A DNA stretch of 61,200 nucleotides, from NCBI RefSeq assembly GCF_025993755.1, contig NZ_JAMQHN010000119.1:1-61200 (forward strand), read 5' to 3'. A model generated the notes under the pieces. The model was not told the DNA's origin, ran no database searches, and saw only the letters and a list, made by a program, of their open reading frames with translations. The stretch's first letter is position 1, and every line of letters starts with the position of its first letter. Shown here piece after piece: positions 41,173 to 50,361 of this stretch. The position numbers and the translations under genes were made by a program. The stretch is from Thermomonas sp. (lineage in GTDB: Bacteria; Pseudomonadota; Gammaproteobacteria; Xanthomonadales; Xanthomonadaceae).

Positions 41173-41559
41173 TCAGGCGATCGGCGGCCTCAGTTCCAAG
41201 GGTTGCGACGCGCTGGGCGGCAACCCGGACGTACGCATAGGCAGCGCCTGCGGCACGAGCACAACCACGATCTGCGTATCCGGCACCATGGCGGCAGCAT
41301 GATGGCAACCGCAGTGACTGCAAGCGGCATGCCCGAGCTTGAGCTTCGTGGAATCGTCATTACCGCTATCCAGCGGCGATGCCTTCACCGCCACGGCATG
41401 GCTGCCATCCGTGCCGAAGCCCATGTCCGCGAAATCGTGCTTCGCGCAGGCGACCGCCGCGCCGATCTTCAGAGCGAAGATCAGCAGCACCAGTACCGCC
41501 AGCCGCGTGGAAGCGCGCAGGCGGGCCAGCAGCAGGCAGGAGGAGGCGACCGGGTTCAT
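41173..41559 (-). CDS. Small secreted protein upstream of czcCBA (CzcI-like)
   Basis: A 128-residue protein with an N-terminal membrane or signal segment (RLAVLVLLIFALKIGAAVACA) and a Cys/His cluster (HAACSHCGCHHAAAM) likely to bind metal. In Cupriavidus-type czc loci a small periplasmic protein, CzcI, has this place and modulates induction; similarity here is in position and form, not proven by sequence. A TATAA-like element (about 41588) lies 30 nt upstream on the minus strand and may be the operon promoter. Confidence 0.6.
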   Translation of the reverse strand: MNPVASSCLLLARLRASTRLAVLVLLIFALKIGAAVACAKHDFADMGFGTDGSHAVAVKASPLDSGNDDSTKLKLGHAACSHCGCHHAAAMVPDTQIVVVLVPQALPMRTSGLPPSASQPLELRPPIA

Positions 41560-41668
41560 CCTGCCATCCTAGCCGGTGCCACGGACGTTATAAAATCTCA
41601 TCAGGCCGGTTCCCGGGAGCGGGTCATGCCGTTCCTCGCTCGTGGACACATGCGCGACGGTATCCACG

Positions 41669-44059
41669 TCACTTCCTCAGCAGGCGCATGCCGTTGCCCA
41701 CCACCAACAGGCTGGCGCCCATGTCGGCGAACACCGCCGCCCACATCGTGGCTTGGCCTGCAAAGGTCAGCACTAGAAAAACCGCCTTGATCCCCAGGGC
41801 CAAGGTGATGTTCTGCATCAGCACGTGAGCGGTGGCGCGCGAGAGCCGGATGAAGGCCGGAATCTTGCGCAGGTCGTCGTCCATCAGGGCGACGTCAGCG
41901 GTTTCGATCGCGGTGTCGGATCCGGCCGCGCCCATCGCGAAGCCGATATCGGCCCGTGCCAGGGCCGGGGCGTCGTTGATGCCGTCGCCAACCATGCCGC
42001 TGGTACCCTGTGCGGCGAGCGCTTCGACCTCGCGCAGCTTGTCTTCGGGTAGCAGGTTGCCTTGGGCGCGGTCGATACCGACCTCACCGGCGATGGCCTG
42101 CGCCGTGTGCGGGTTGTCCCCGGTCAGCATCAGGGTCTTGACCCCGAGCGCGTGCAAGTCGGCGATCGCCTGCCGGCTGCTGTCCTTGACCGTGTCGGCC
42201 ACGGCGAAGATCGCCTGCACGCCATCGCTTGCCAGCAGCGCCACGACGCTCTTGCCTTGTGCTTCCAAGGCCGCGAACTGCGCTTCCAACTCGGCGGAAC
42301 TGGCACCCAACTCCTGCACGAGTCGGTGATTGCCCAGGTGGTAGAGCGACCCAGCGACGCGGCCACTCACGCCGCGGCCCGGCAGTGCAGCGAACTCCTC
42401 GACCTCTTGCATCGGCACGCTGTCATTCTGTCCCGCCACGGCGATGGCCTTGGATACAGGATGATCGGAACGCGCCGCCAGGCTGGTCGCTATGGCGCGC
42501 ACGCGGGTCGCATCAGCCTGGCCCCAAGCCGCGAAATCGGTCTGTTTAGGCTTGCCGTGGGTGATCGTTCCGGTTTTGTCCAGCGCCAACCACCGCAGCT
42601 TGCGGCCATTCTCCAGGTACACGCCGCCCTTGATCAGGATGCCGCGTCGCGCCGCCGCGGCCAGACCGCTGACGATGCTCACCGGGGTGGAGATCACCAG
42701 GGCGCAGGGACAGGCGATCACCAGCAGCACCAGGGCCCGGTACGTCCAGTCCAGCCAGTCCGCGCCCATCAAGAGCGGCGGCACCACCGCCACGCCCAGG
42801 GCGACGGCAAACACCAGCGGGGTGTACCAGCGCGCAAACTGATCGACGAAACGCTGGGTCGGCGCACGATTGCCCTGCGCGGCTTCGACCGCGTGGATGA
42901 TGCGGGCCAAGGTGGAATCGCTGGCCACGGCGGTAACGCGATACTCCAGGGAACCTGCTTCGTTGATGGTGCCGGCGAATACCGGGTCGCCTTCGGCCTT
43001 TTCGACCGGCAGGCTCTCGCCGGTGATCGGCGCCTGGTTGACCGTCGAACGGCCGAGCACCACCACGCCGTCCAGCGCTATGCGTTCGCCGGGCTTGACC
43101 CGCACTCGGCTGTCGAGTGCGACGGCCTTGGCATCCACCTCGATCCAGCGCTGATCGTCTTGCAGAACGGTGACACGTTCGGGCGTGAGATCCATCAGGC
43201 CGCGTATCGCATTGCGGGCGCGATCCAGCGACTTGGCCTCGATCACCTCGGCCAACGCGAACAGCACCATCACCATCGCCGCCTCGGGCCAATGGCCAAT
43301 GAGCATCGCGCCCGTGACAGCGATCGACATCAGGGCGTTCATGTTGAGATTGCGGTTCTTGAGCGCAATCCAGCCCTTCTTGTAGGTCGACAGGCCGCCA
43401 GTCCCGATGGCGACCAACGCCAGCGCGATGACCAGCCACGTCGGGGCGCCGAGCCAAGACACGACTTCGGCGAGGATCGCCGCTATGCCGGAGACGGCGA
43501 GCGGCCACCACGCTGTTCGGGTCGGCACCGGCGCGCCCAGCGCGGCACCGCCGTGGGTGCCGACGACCTCGGCCTCGAAGCCAAGCGACTTCAGGCCCGC
43601 CAGGACATCGGGCAAGGCGTCGGCCGCATGTCGGACCGTCAAGGTGCGCTGCACGAGGTTGAAAGCCAGCGAAGCCACGCCGGGCATGCCACTAAGTTTG
43701 CCGCGGATCAGGCCTTCCTCGGTGGGGCAATCCATCTTGGCGATACGCAATGCCGTTTCGACGTCGGAGGACGGCGTATCCATGGGCGTCGCCTGCATGC
43801 CGATCGCGGTCAGTGCGTCTTCCACGGACGTCAGCGTGGGCAAGTCGTGATGCACCGTCAGCGTGCGTTGCACCAGGTTGAACTGCAGGTCCGTCACCCC
43901 GGGTACCTGGCCGAGCTTGTTGCGGATCAATGCCTCCTCGGTGGGGCAGTCCATGTTCTGGATGCGATAACGCATCGGTGACTGCATGACCTTTGGCGCG
44001 AGCGCCATCGGTGCAGTCGCTGCAGGCGTACTACCGCAACTGTTGCAGGTGTCGCTCAT
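41669..44059 (-). CDS. zntA: Zn/Cd/Pb-exporting P1B-type ATPase (ZntA/CadA family)
   Basis: ATP-driven exporter of divalent soft metals. The 796 residues begin with a Cys-rich tail (CNSCGS), then two HMA domains with MDCPTEE in each, which is the acidic Zn/Cd/Pb type rather than the copper GMTCASC type. The membrane domain has the CPC motif (IACPCALVIS), DKTGTITHGKP phosphorylation site, SDHPVSKAI and GDGINDAPALA. Start at ATG 44059 overlaps the preceding gene's stop by 4 nt. It follows the FTR1 and hydroxylase-DUF3703 genes, a common partnership in lead/zinc loci. Confidence 0.93.
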   Translation of the reverse strand: MSDTCNSCGSTPAATAPMALAPKVMQSPMRYRIQNMDCPTEEALIRNKLGQVPGVTDLQFNLVQRTLTVHHDLPTLTSVEDALTAIGMQATPMDTPSSDVETALRIAKMDCPTEEGLIRGKLSGMPGVASLAFNLVQRTLTVRHAADALPDVLAGLKSLGFEAEVVGTHGGAALGAPVPTRTAWWPLAVSGIAAILAEVVSWLGAPTWLVIALALVAIGTGGLSTYKKGWIALKNRNLNMNALMSIAVTGAMLIGHWPEAAMVMVLFALAEVIEAKSLDRARNAIRGLMDLTPERVTVLQDDQRWIEVDAKAVALDSRVRVKPGERIALDGVVVLGRSTVNQAPITGESLPVEKAEGDPVFAGTINEAGSLEYRVTAVASDSTLARIIHAVEAAQGNRAPTQRFVDQFARWYTPLVFAVALGVAVVPPLLMGADWLDWTYRALVLLVIACPCALVISTPVSIVSGLAAAARRGILIKGGVYLENGRKLRWLALDKTGTITHGKPKQTDFAAWGQADATRVRAIATSLAARSDHPVSKAIAVAGQNDSVPMQEVEEFAALPGRGVSGRVAGSLYHLGNHRLVQELGASSAELEAQFAALEAQGKSVVALLASDGVQAIFAVADTVKDSSRQAIADLHALGVKTLMLTGDNPHTAQAIAGEVGIDRAQGNLLPEDKLREVEALAAQGTSGMVGDGINDAPALARADIGFAMGAAGSDTAIETADVALMDDDLRKIPAFIRLSRATAHVLMQNITLALGIKAVFLVLTFAGQATMWAAVFADMGASLLVVGNGMRLLRK

Positions 44060-45243
44060 CGCGCAGGTTCCTCCATATAGGCCTGCAGGGCCGGCACAAT
44101 CGGCCGCGTCAGGAACGCGCCGATGCGCGCGCCGCCCGTGTTGCCGCGCGGCATCCACAACCAGGTGAACAGTGCTGCGGCCAGCAGCCGCGGCCCTTGG
44201 CCGAGGGTCTCGCGCCGATCGCCAAAGCGCACGCTCCAGCACAGGAACGCCCAGTGGCTGCGAAGATGAGAAACCGTGCGTGCCTGACCGAGCACATGCG
44301 CCTCTTCGAACAAGGCATACGCACGCTCAGCATCGCCGGCCCGCATTGCCGCGTAGCCGGCGGCCAACCGCTGCGCGAAGGCTCGACTGCGGCGGTCCGG
44401 CGTCACGCGGAACGGCCAGATCAATTGCGCAAGATATCCCGACGGCATGGCTTCTTCGCGCAGTCCGACGGCGTCGGCCGCCAGCGGTTCGGGCCGATCA
44501 TGGAACGTACCGAACAGGCGATCCCAGAGCATGAAGAACTCGCCGAAGTTGACCTGGGCGTCCTCGTAGTCGCGCTTGTGATGCCAGCGGTGGACTTCGG
44601 CCACGCCCAGCCAGCGACGCAGTGGGCCGACCCGGTAATCGAGGTTGGCGTGCTGAAAGGCCAACTGCACGCTGAGCAGCGCCAGCCAGGCGCTGAGCAC
44701 CTGCGGGGGCGCGCCTAGTGCCACGAGGACGCCGATGCTGGGACCGGCCATGAGCAGCGCACTGAGCGGATGCCGGCGCTCGCCGTTGAGCCAGTACAGG
44801 CGTTCGGCGCTGTGGTGGATCGCGTGCAATCGCCACGCCCAGACATAGCGGTGACTTACGCGATGCATCGTGTAGAGGCCGACATCGACGATCGCGCCCG
44901 CCAGCAACAGTTGAAACACCACGGGCCACTGCGTCGGCCACAGCGAGGCCACCAGCAGCGTCCCTCGCAAGGCGTGCAAGGCATAGGCCGTGCCGGCCAA
45001 CAGCATCAGGTTGGCCAGACCGTGCAGCACATCCGCGCGCAGATCGCCGTGATCGCGCAACCAGACGCGCTCGTACGGCTGCAGCCGCTCGAGTAGCGCC
45101 ACGCAGGCGATGCCCGCCGCCGAGACCGCCGCCAGCGTCGGCCATGCCGGCAGGGCATCGCCGGCGACGGCCAGCACCATCAACGCCGTGGACAGCATCA
45201 CCGCTGGGTAGCTGCCGTACCGAATCAGTCCTTGCACGTGCAT
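44056..45243 (-). CDS. Fatty acid hydroxylase/sterol desaturase fused to DUF3703
   Basis: A 395-residue protein in two parts. Residues ~1-270 form a membrane di-iron hydroxylase (sterol desaturase superfamily) with histidine boxes HRVSH, HAIHHSAE and HRWHHKRDYED. Residues ~285-390 match DUF3703 (FAQRLAAGYAAMRAGDAERAY; FEEAHVLGQARTVSHLRSHW; PRGNTGGARIGAF), normally a separate small gene beside such hydroxylases in metal clusters. The substrate is unknown; lipid modification under metal stress is a guess. It lies 27 nt after the FTR1 gene and overlaps zntA. Confidence 0.82.
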   Translation of the reverse strand: MHVQGLIRYGSYPAVMLSTALMVLAVAGDALPAWPTLAAVSAAGIACVALLERLQPYERVWLRDHGDLRADVLHGLANLMLLAGTAYALHALRGTLLVASLWPTQWPVVFQLLLAGAIVDVGLYTMHRVSHRYVWAWRLHAIHHSAERLYWLNGERRHPLSALLMAGPSIGVLVALGAPPQVLSAWLALLSVQLAFQHANLDYRVGPLRRWLGVAEVHRWHHKRDYEDAQVNFGEFFMLWDRLFGTFHDRPEPLAADAVGLREEAMPSGYLAQLIWPFRVTPDRRSRAFAQRLAAGYAAMRAGDAERAYALFEEAHVLGQARTVSHLRSHWAFLCWSVRFGDRRETLGQGPRLLAAALFTWLWMPRGNTGGARIGAFLTRPIVPALQAYMEEPAR

Positions 45244-45270
45244 GTCAGATCCTTGGGCACGGGCCGTGCC

Positions 45271-47205
45271 TTATTGGGCCGCCCGCGCGAGCACGCGTGA
45301 GGTGCGGGCGTTGAAATAGAAGCCGCCCATCGCGACAACCGCGACGAACAACTGCGCCAGCAGCGACTGCCAGGACGGGTACACGCCCAGCCAATCGATC
45401 CGGGGCGCGGCAATCAGGGCCTGGCCGACCCAACCGGCCTCCTGCAACGCGGCGACGCCCTTGCCGACGAGCACCACTGCGAGCACGGCGATCAGGATCG
45501 AGCTGATCGAGAAGAACTGGCCGATGGGCAGGCGCTTGCTCATGCGCAGCATCCAGTAGGCGACCGCGGCGAGCACGACGCTGCCGGCGACCAGCCCACC
45601 CAGAATTGCGGTGCTGTTCTCCTGGCTCCACATCGCGATGAAGAACAGGATCGTCTCGAACACTTCGCGGTAAACAGCGACGAAGGCGAGCAGGAACAGG
45701 AAGATTGCCGAGCGGCGGGTCAGCGCAGCGGAGACTTTGGCGTGCAGGTACTGCTGCCAGCGGCCGGCCAGGCTCTTCTGGTGCATCCAGATGCCCACAC
45801 TCAACAGCACCGCAGCCGCAAACAATGCAGAAACGCCTTCGGTCACCTCGCGATTGGCGCCGCTCACATCAACCAGATGGGTCGCGATCGCCCACGTCGC
45901 CACGCCGGCCAGCAACGCGCCGATCCAGCCCGCGTGCACCGCCGGCAGGGCCTCACGGCGCTCGGCCTTGCGCAGGAAAGCGATCATGCCGATCACGATC
46001 AGCAGCGCCTCGATGCCTTCGCGCAGCAGGATGGTGAAGCTACCCAGGAACGCCGTGGTGCGATCGGTATGCGCGTCCTGCAGCACGCCCTCGGCGCGAT
46101 CGAACAGTGCGGTGACCTGCGCGGCCTGCGCGGTCGCGTCGGCCACCGGCACACGCCGGCCGATCATGTCGCGATAGCGCGCCATCGTCGTTTCGAGCTC
46201 CCGCATCAGGGCGTTGTTGCGAGCGGCGAGCGTGGGTTCGACCGGCTCGACTCCGTCCAGGTACGCCGACAAGGCTGCGGTCTTCGCCTGCACGGCATCG
46301 CCGGCCTCGTAGGCGCTGAGGCTCTCGGCCATGCGTTGCCGGGCCAGCGCGAACGGCTGGGCCGTCGCGCTTGACGCCGGGCTCTGCAGCGCCTGCGGGT
46401 GCGCGCGCAGGTAGGCAACGATGGCCCGCGCCTGTGCGGCTTGACTGCCGCCAGCCACCAGGTCCGCCTCGCTGGTGCGGGTCAGCGCTTCCAGCGTGGG
46501 AATGCGCTGGCGCCAGGCGGGATCCTCGCGCCACAGGGTTTCCCCCTCGACCCGCGTCTGCGGGGAATGCGCCAGACTGCCGACATAGAACCCTAACGCC
46601 CAGCGATCCGCCTCAGGCAGCGACGCGAAGCTGGTCATGGCCGTGCCCTGAATGCCTTGCGAGATCGCCTCGTACAACGCGAAGGGCGTGCGCCGGGCGG
46701 CGCGGGTGGCATCGGTGAAGGCGATCGGCGGCGGGTCGAGGCTCGCGGCGGCCGGGCCGTCGCCAGCGCCCGTCGGGCCGTGGCAGGCGGCACACTGCGC
46801 CGCGTACAGATGCGCCCCGCGGGCCGGATCAGGGGGTGTCGCCGGCACGGCGCCCACCGGGTAGCTGGCCAGCAGGCCGTCGGCCAACCGGTGCGCCAAC
46901 GCGGCGACGTGCCCGGCGTCGGCCTTGCCCTCGACGGCTGCGACCAGTTGATCCGCCTGGCCAATCAGCGCAGCTTGGCCCGGCGTGGTCGGCAGCACGG
47001 CCAATTGGCTCCGCACGGCGCCTGCAAACTCGCGCATCTCCGCGTACTCGGCCTCGGACACGACGCGGCCAGCTTGCACGGCAGCGCTGTAGTCGACGGC
47101 GACATAGTCCAGCAATTGCCAAGTCTGGCGTGGATTCACTGGCGTCGCGGGGGCCGCAAAGACCGGCAGGGGGTTCGGCCGAGATACGTGTAAAAATGCC
47201 CCATA
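45271..47205 (-). pseudogene. Cytochrome c/FTR1 family permease (PbrT-like), 5' end lost
   Basis: About 640 residues of a protein with a haem c domain (CAACHGPTGAGDGP) followed by a seven-helix FTR1-type permease (FTILLREGIEALLIVIGMIAF with REGIE; VAVYREVFETILFF with REVFE). Such fusions include the lead-uptake protein PbrT and iron permeases. The expected signal peptide is missing: the frame runs PNPLPVFAAPATPVNPRQ straight into foreign sequence and has no ATG, GTG or TTG start until 47322, inside the neighbouring kfrA. The 5' end appears to have been cut off by insertion of the kfrA module. Frame is intact otherwise. It could still be made if another start is used, but without export the haem domain would not mature. 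Confidence 0.75.
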
Positions 47206-47227
47206 GGACGTGATTTTTTTCGTGAAA

Positions 47228-48268
47228 TCATCTGGTTGCCGATTTTTTCTTGCCGACTGAGCCGGGAGTTTGATCTGGGCGCAACTGCGCCAGCACCTGC
47301 TCCAGCGTGTCCCTGCGCACACCGGCCCGCAACGCGTCGGCTTCAGCCTGTTCGCGACGCTCCCGCTCCTTCGTTAGATCGGCGCGAGCACCGCCCAATT
47401 CTGCCCGTACAGCTTCCAGCGTCTGGGTATCTTGCGTCCAGCGCGTCTGCAAGGCTTGGTGCTCGATGGCCGTGAGCCGCAGCGCGTCCAGTTCCTTCTG
47501 CCGATCGTCTGCATCCTGCCGCACTTGGGTCAGTTCCCGCTCCAGGCGTGTGTGGCGCTCCAGCCACTGCCCGTTGTCGCGATTGAGCTGTACCAACTCG
47601 TGGTTCTTGGCGGTCAGCGCCTCGTTGGCATGGCGTAGCGCGACCTGCAACTCCTGCACCTGGTGCTCGTGGCGGCGCTGTTCCTGCTCCCGCTGGTCCT
47701 TGACCGAGGTCCGGTAGTGCTCCAGCGCCTCGCGGGCGTGCTGGTGCTTCTGTTCCAGCGACTGCGCATGGGCCTCGTGCTCGGCCAGGCGTGTGGTCAG
47801 GCCGGCGATGCGCTCGCCGAGCTGGGCGACCTCGGTGACACGGTCGGCCAGGGCCTGCCGGGTGGTCGCGTGAGCGGTCTTTTCGTCGTGCAACGCCGTT
47901 TCGTTGCCCTGGAGCTGGGCGCTCAAGGCCACGGCTTCCTGCTGCGCACGCTCCAGTGCTTGTCCGCGCTCCTGCAACTGCGCCTCGAAACGCTGCTGGG
48001 CCTCGGCAACAACGGTCTCAGCCTCCTCGTGCAGACGTCCGGCGAGCCGCCCGATCAGGTCCTGTAGCGCCTCACTGACAGCGACTTTCGCGCCCAAGCC
48101 TTGCCCTTCCTCTTCCTCCAGTTCCTTCAGATAGCGGTGGATGGTGGTCTTGGAGCCGGTGTTGCCCAATGCCACCCGCACCGCGTCCACCGACGGGTGC
48201 TTGCCCTGCACCCGCAGCGCGTCGCGGGCCTTCTGTACATCGCTCTTGTACAACCCAGCACGGGCCAT
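47228..48268 (-). CDS. KfrA-like DNA-binding coiled-coil protein (copy 2, intact)
   Basis: 346 residues: an N-terminal KfrA_N helix-turn-helix (YKSDVQKARDALRVQGKHPS; RVALGNTGSKTTIHRYLKEL) and a coiled coil from ~60 to 335 rich in Gln, Glu, Arg and Ala. The C-terminal half is nearly the same as the fragment at 29789-30325. Two A+T-rich palindromes lie 22-51 nt before the start, as expected for an autoregulator. Its C-terminus abuts the beheaded FTR1 gene. The module probably came with a mobile element of which no recombinase remains here. Confidence 0.88.
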   Translation of the reverse strand: MARAGLYKSDVQKARDALRVQGKHPSVDAVRVALGNTGSKTTIHRYLKELEEEEGQGLGAKVAVSEALQDLIGRLAGRLHEEAETVVAEAQQRFEAQLQERGQALERAQQEAVALSAQLQGNETALHDEKTAHATTRQALADRVTEVAQLGERIAGLTTRLAEHEAHAQSLEQKHQHAREALEHYRTSVKDQREQEQRRHEHQVQELQVALRHANEALTAKNHELVQLNRDNGQWLERHTRLERELTQVRQDADDRQKELDALRLTAIEHQALQTRWTQDTQTLEAVRAELGGARADLTKERERREQAEADALRAGVRRDTLEQVLAQLRPDQTPGSVGKKKSATR

Positions 48269-48290
48269 GGCCGCCTCCCCGGACGATTTC

Positions 48291-48319
48291 GTAATGTATT
48301 ACATACCATGTAATTACAT
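48291..48319. promoter_or_regulatory. Two palindromes upstream of kfrA copy 2
   Basis: GTAAT-GT-ATTAC (48291-48302) and the perfect 12-bp palindrome ATGTAATTACAT (48308-48319). Both share the GTAAT/ATTAC core and lie in an A+T-rich stretch directly before the gene, consistent with operator sites for its own helix-turn-helix product. Confidence 0.6.
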
Positions 48320-48362
48320 ATCGTTTCAACCACGTGAATCATCGAGCTTTGGCTGTAAATTT

Positions 48363-48391
48363 AGGCGGGATAATAGTAGTTTATCCCGCCT
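48363..48391. repeat. Perfect 11-7-11 inverted repeat
   Basis: AGGCGGGATAA and TTATCCCGCCT (11-bp perfect arms) around TAGTAGT, in the 324-nt gap between kfrA and the cus genes. It might be a transcription terminator stem, a recombinase crossover site (the GATAA/TTATC inner ends recall Xer-type sites, but the spacer is 7 rather than 6 and the arms are too symmetrical) or an element end. Nothing else is recognisable in 48320-48592 apart from a possible TACACT -10 near 48490. Confidence 0.5.
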
Positions 48392-48592
48392 GATGCTCCA
48401 CAGGTGGTGCCCGACGGCTGCCAGACAGTACGAAATGGCCTGTACCGGGAACTTTCGGGATTCAATGCACTTCCAAGCGAACAGCCCGCAGTACACTAGA
48501 TCGGCGATGCTCCAGCCCTTGGCCCCTCTCACGCAAAGTCTGTCCATGGCTTCCGCTCGCCACGGCGCGACGTTGTGTTGCGAGAGAGGTCC

Positions 48593-48985
48593 ATGAAGTT
48601 GCGCGTGCTCCGGACTCGATCGCTCCGCCTTCGCTTTGCTTGGCTGGCGTTGCTGGCGCTGTTGTTCCAGCAGGTCGCGCTGGCCGCCTACGTGTGCCCA
48701 GTCAGCGAGACGCCACCGGAGCCGAAGGCGATGATGGCCGGCTGCGAAGGCATGGAAATGCCGGACCCCACTGCGCCGGTGCTGTGCGACCAGCACTGCC
48801 AACGTGAGCATGTCACCAATCCTGATCTCAAGGCCCCGCAGGTGCCGCCGCTAGCACTGCCGGCGCTGCATTTCACCCTGACCGAAGCCCTGCTGACGCC
48901 GGTGCAGGACCAGCACTACGAAGACGTACCGACCTGCCGGTCCGATCCCCCGCCGGCGCAGCGCTTCTGTAGCCTGCAGATCTAG
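48593..48985 (+). CDS. Small secreted protein upstream of cusCBAF
   Basis: A 130-residue protein with a signal peptide (FAWLALLALLFQQVALAAYV) and scattered Met, Cys and His (PKAMMAGCEGMEMPDP; CDQHCQREHV) suited to metal binding. It leads the cus operon, 71 nt before cusC, as the CzcI-like protein leads czcCBA. Function unknown. Start at ATG 48593 (MKLRVLRTR); an upstream in-frame start at 48575 is less likely. Confidence 0.6.
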   Translation: MKLRVLRTRSLRLRFAWLALLALLFQQVALAAYVCPVSETPPEPKAMMAGCEGMEMPDPTAPVLCDQHCQREHVTNPDLKAPQVPPLALPALHFTLTEALLTPVQDQHYEDVPTCRSDPPPAQRFCSLQI

Positions 48986-49056
48986 ACCCCGACCGCACCC
49001 CGTCCCCGCGCTGCCGATCACGGCGGCGCGCTCGTCGTTGTGTGCTCGGAGGTCTC

Positions 49057-50361
49057 ATGTCCTTTTCTTTCTCGCTGCACCGCTGGTGCGGCACTTGTCG
49101 CTGGCCCGTGTGGGCCCTCGCCATCGGTTTCGTTGTCACGCCCGCCTGGTCCATCGCGGCTGGCATCTCTTTCAATGACGCGCAGCGGCTGGCGGCCGAA
49201 CGCGCTCCTTTGCTCAAGGCCCGCCAAGCGCAAATCGCGGCCACGCAGGAAGAAGCCGCCCGCGCCGCCGCCTTGCCCGATCCCAAACTGACGCTGGGTC
49301 TGACCAGCTGGCCGGTCACCGGTCCCGACGCGTTCGAATTCCGCGCCGACGACATGACCATGAAGCAGATCGGCGTGATGCAGGAATTCCCGGCTCGTGC
49401 CAAACGCCAAGCGCGTCAGGCCGTAGCCGATCGCGGGATCGAGCAAGCGGAAGCGTTGTCAGTGGCCGAACAGTTGGCGGTTCGACGCGGCACGGCCGAG
49501 GCCTGGATTGCCCTGTGGGCCGCCCAGCGCGAAGTAGTCGCGCTGCAGACCCTGCGGGAACCGGCTTCCATCGCCGTGCGCACAGCCGAGGCGCGTTTGA
49601 CGGGTGGCACTGGCACGGTAACTGACACTCTGGCCACGCAAGCTGCGGCGCTGGAACTGGAAAACCGGATCGATGCCGCGCTAGCCACGTTGGAAGCCTC
49701 TCGCGCTGGCTTGGCGCGGTGGCTCGGTGTGGATCCGGCGGATATGGACGCCGAAGACGCACCGCCCGAGTTGACGGAACTGCCCGTCGCCCCGGCCACG
49801 CTGCTGGCCTCAATCGACCGCCAAGGACCACTGCTGCCGTGGCGCTCACGCGAAGCCCTGGCCGAAGCCCAAATCGATGCTGCCATCGCTGAGAAGCGAC
49901 CAGACTGGAGCCTCGGTGTGACCTATGGGCAACGCGACCGAACATCGGGAGGCGTATCGCGTAGCGACATGCTGATGGTCGAATTCGCTGTCGACCTGCC
50001 GCTGTTCCCCCGCAATCGGCAGGATCGAGGCGTGGCAGCACGGCGAGCCGAATTGGATGCGGTGTCCGCTGAACGCGAGGATGCTCGTCGCGTCCAGATC
50101 GAAGTCGTCCGCCGCGCTTTGGCCGACTGGCAGGGCCTGCAACGTCAGGTCACCCGCAAGGAAACCCAATCCCTTCCGCTGGCCCACGACCGCGCGAAGA
50201 CAGCGTTGGCTGCCTATGCCGGCGGCGGTGACCTGCAACCGTGGCTGGAAGCGCGCCGCGACGAAATCGAACTGCACATCGAGCACGCCCGCCATCTGGG
50301 CGAACTCGGCCGCGCCTGGGCAGCGTTGGCCTATCTACTGCCCGCGGAGACCACGCCATGA
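49057..50361 (+). CDS. cusC: Copper/silver efflux outer membrane channel, CusC/TolC family
   Basis: Outer membrane channel of 434 residues with a signal peptide (VWALAIGFVVTPAWSIAA) and TolC-type helical repeats (FNDAQRLAAERAPLLKARQAQ; GVMQEFPARAKRQARQAVADRG; FAVDLPLFPRNRQDRGVAAR). Start at ATG 49057 with GGAGG upstream; 49042 is in frame but leaves the signal peptide internal. Its stop overlaps cusB by 4 nt. The metal is set by the pump gene cusA downstream. Confidence 0.85.
   Translation: MSFSFSLHRWCGTCRWPVWALAIGFVVTPAWSIAAGISFNDAQRLAAERAPLLKARQAQIAATQEEAARAAALPDPKLTLGLTSWPVTGPDAFEFRADDMTMKQIGVMQEFPARAKRQARQAVADRGIEQAEALSVAEQLAVRRGTAEAWIALWAAQREVVALQTLREPASIAVRTAEARLTGGTGTVTDTLATQAAALELENRIDAALATLEASRAGLARWLGVDPADMDAEDAPPELTELPVAPATLLASIDRQGPLLPWRSREALAEAQIDAAIAEKRPDWSLGVTYGQRDRTSGGVSRSDMLMVEFAVDLPLFPRNRQDRGVAARRAELDAVSAEREDARRVQIEVVRRALADWQGLQRQVTRKETQSLPLAHDRAKTALAAYAGGGDLQPWLEARRDEIELHIEHARHLGELGRAWAALAYLLPAETTP

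Noticed and set aside
48363-48391. A dif/pdif Xer recombination site
   Set aside because: The spacer between TAA and TTA cores is 7 rather than 6 and the outer arms are perfectly symmetrical and G+C-rich, unlike dif. Kept only as an unexplained inverted repeat.
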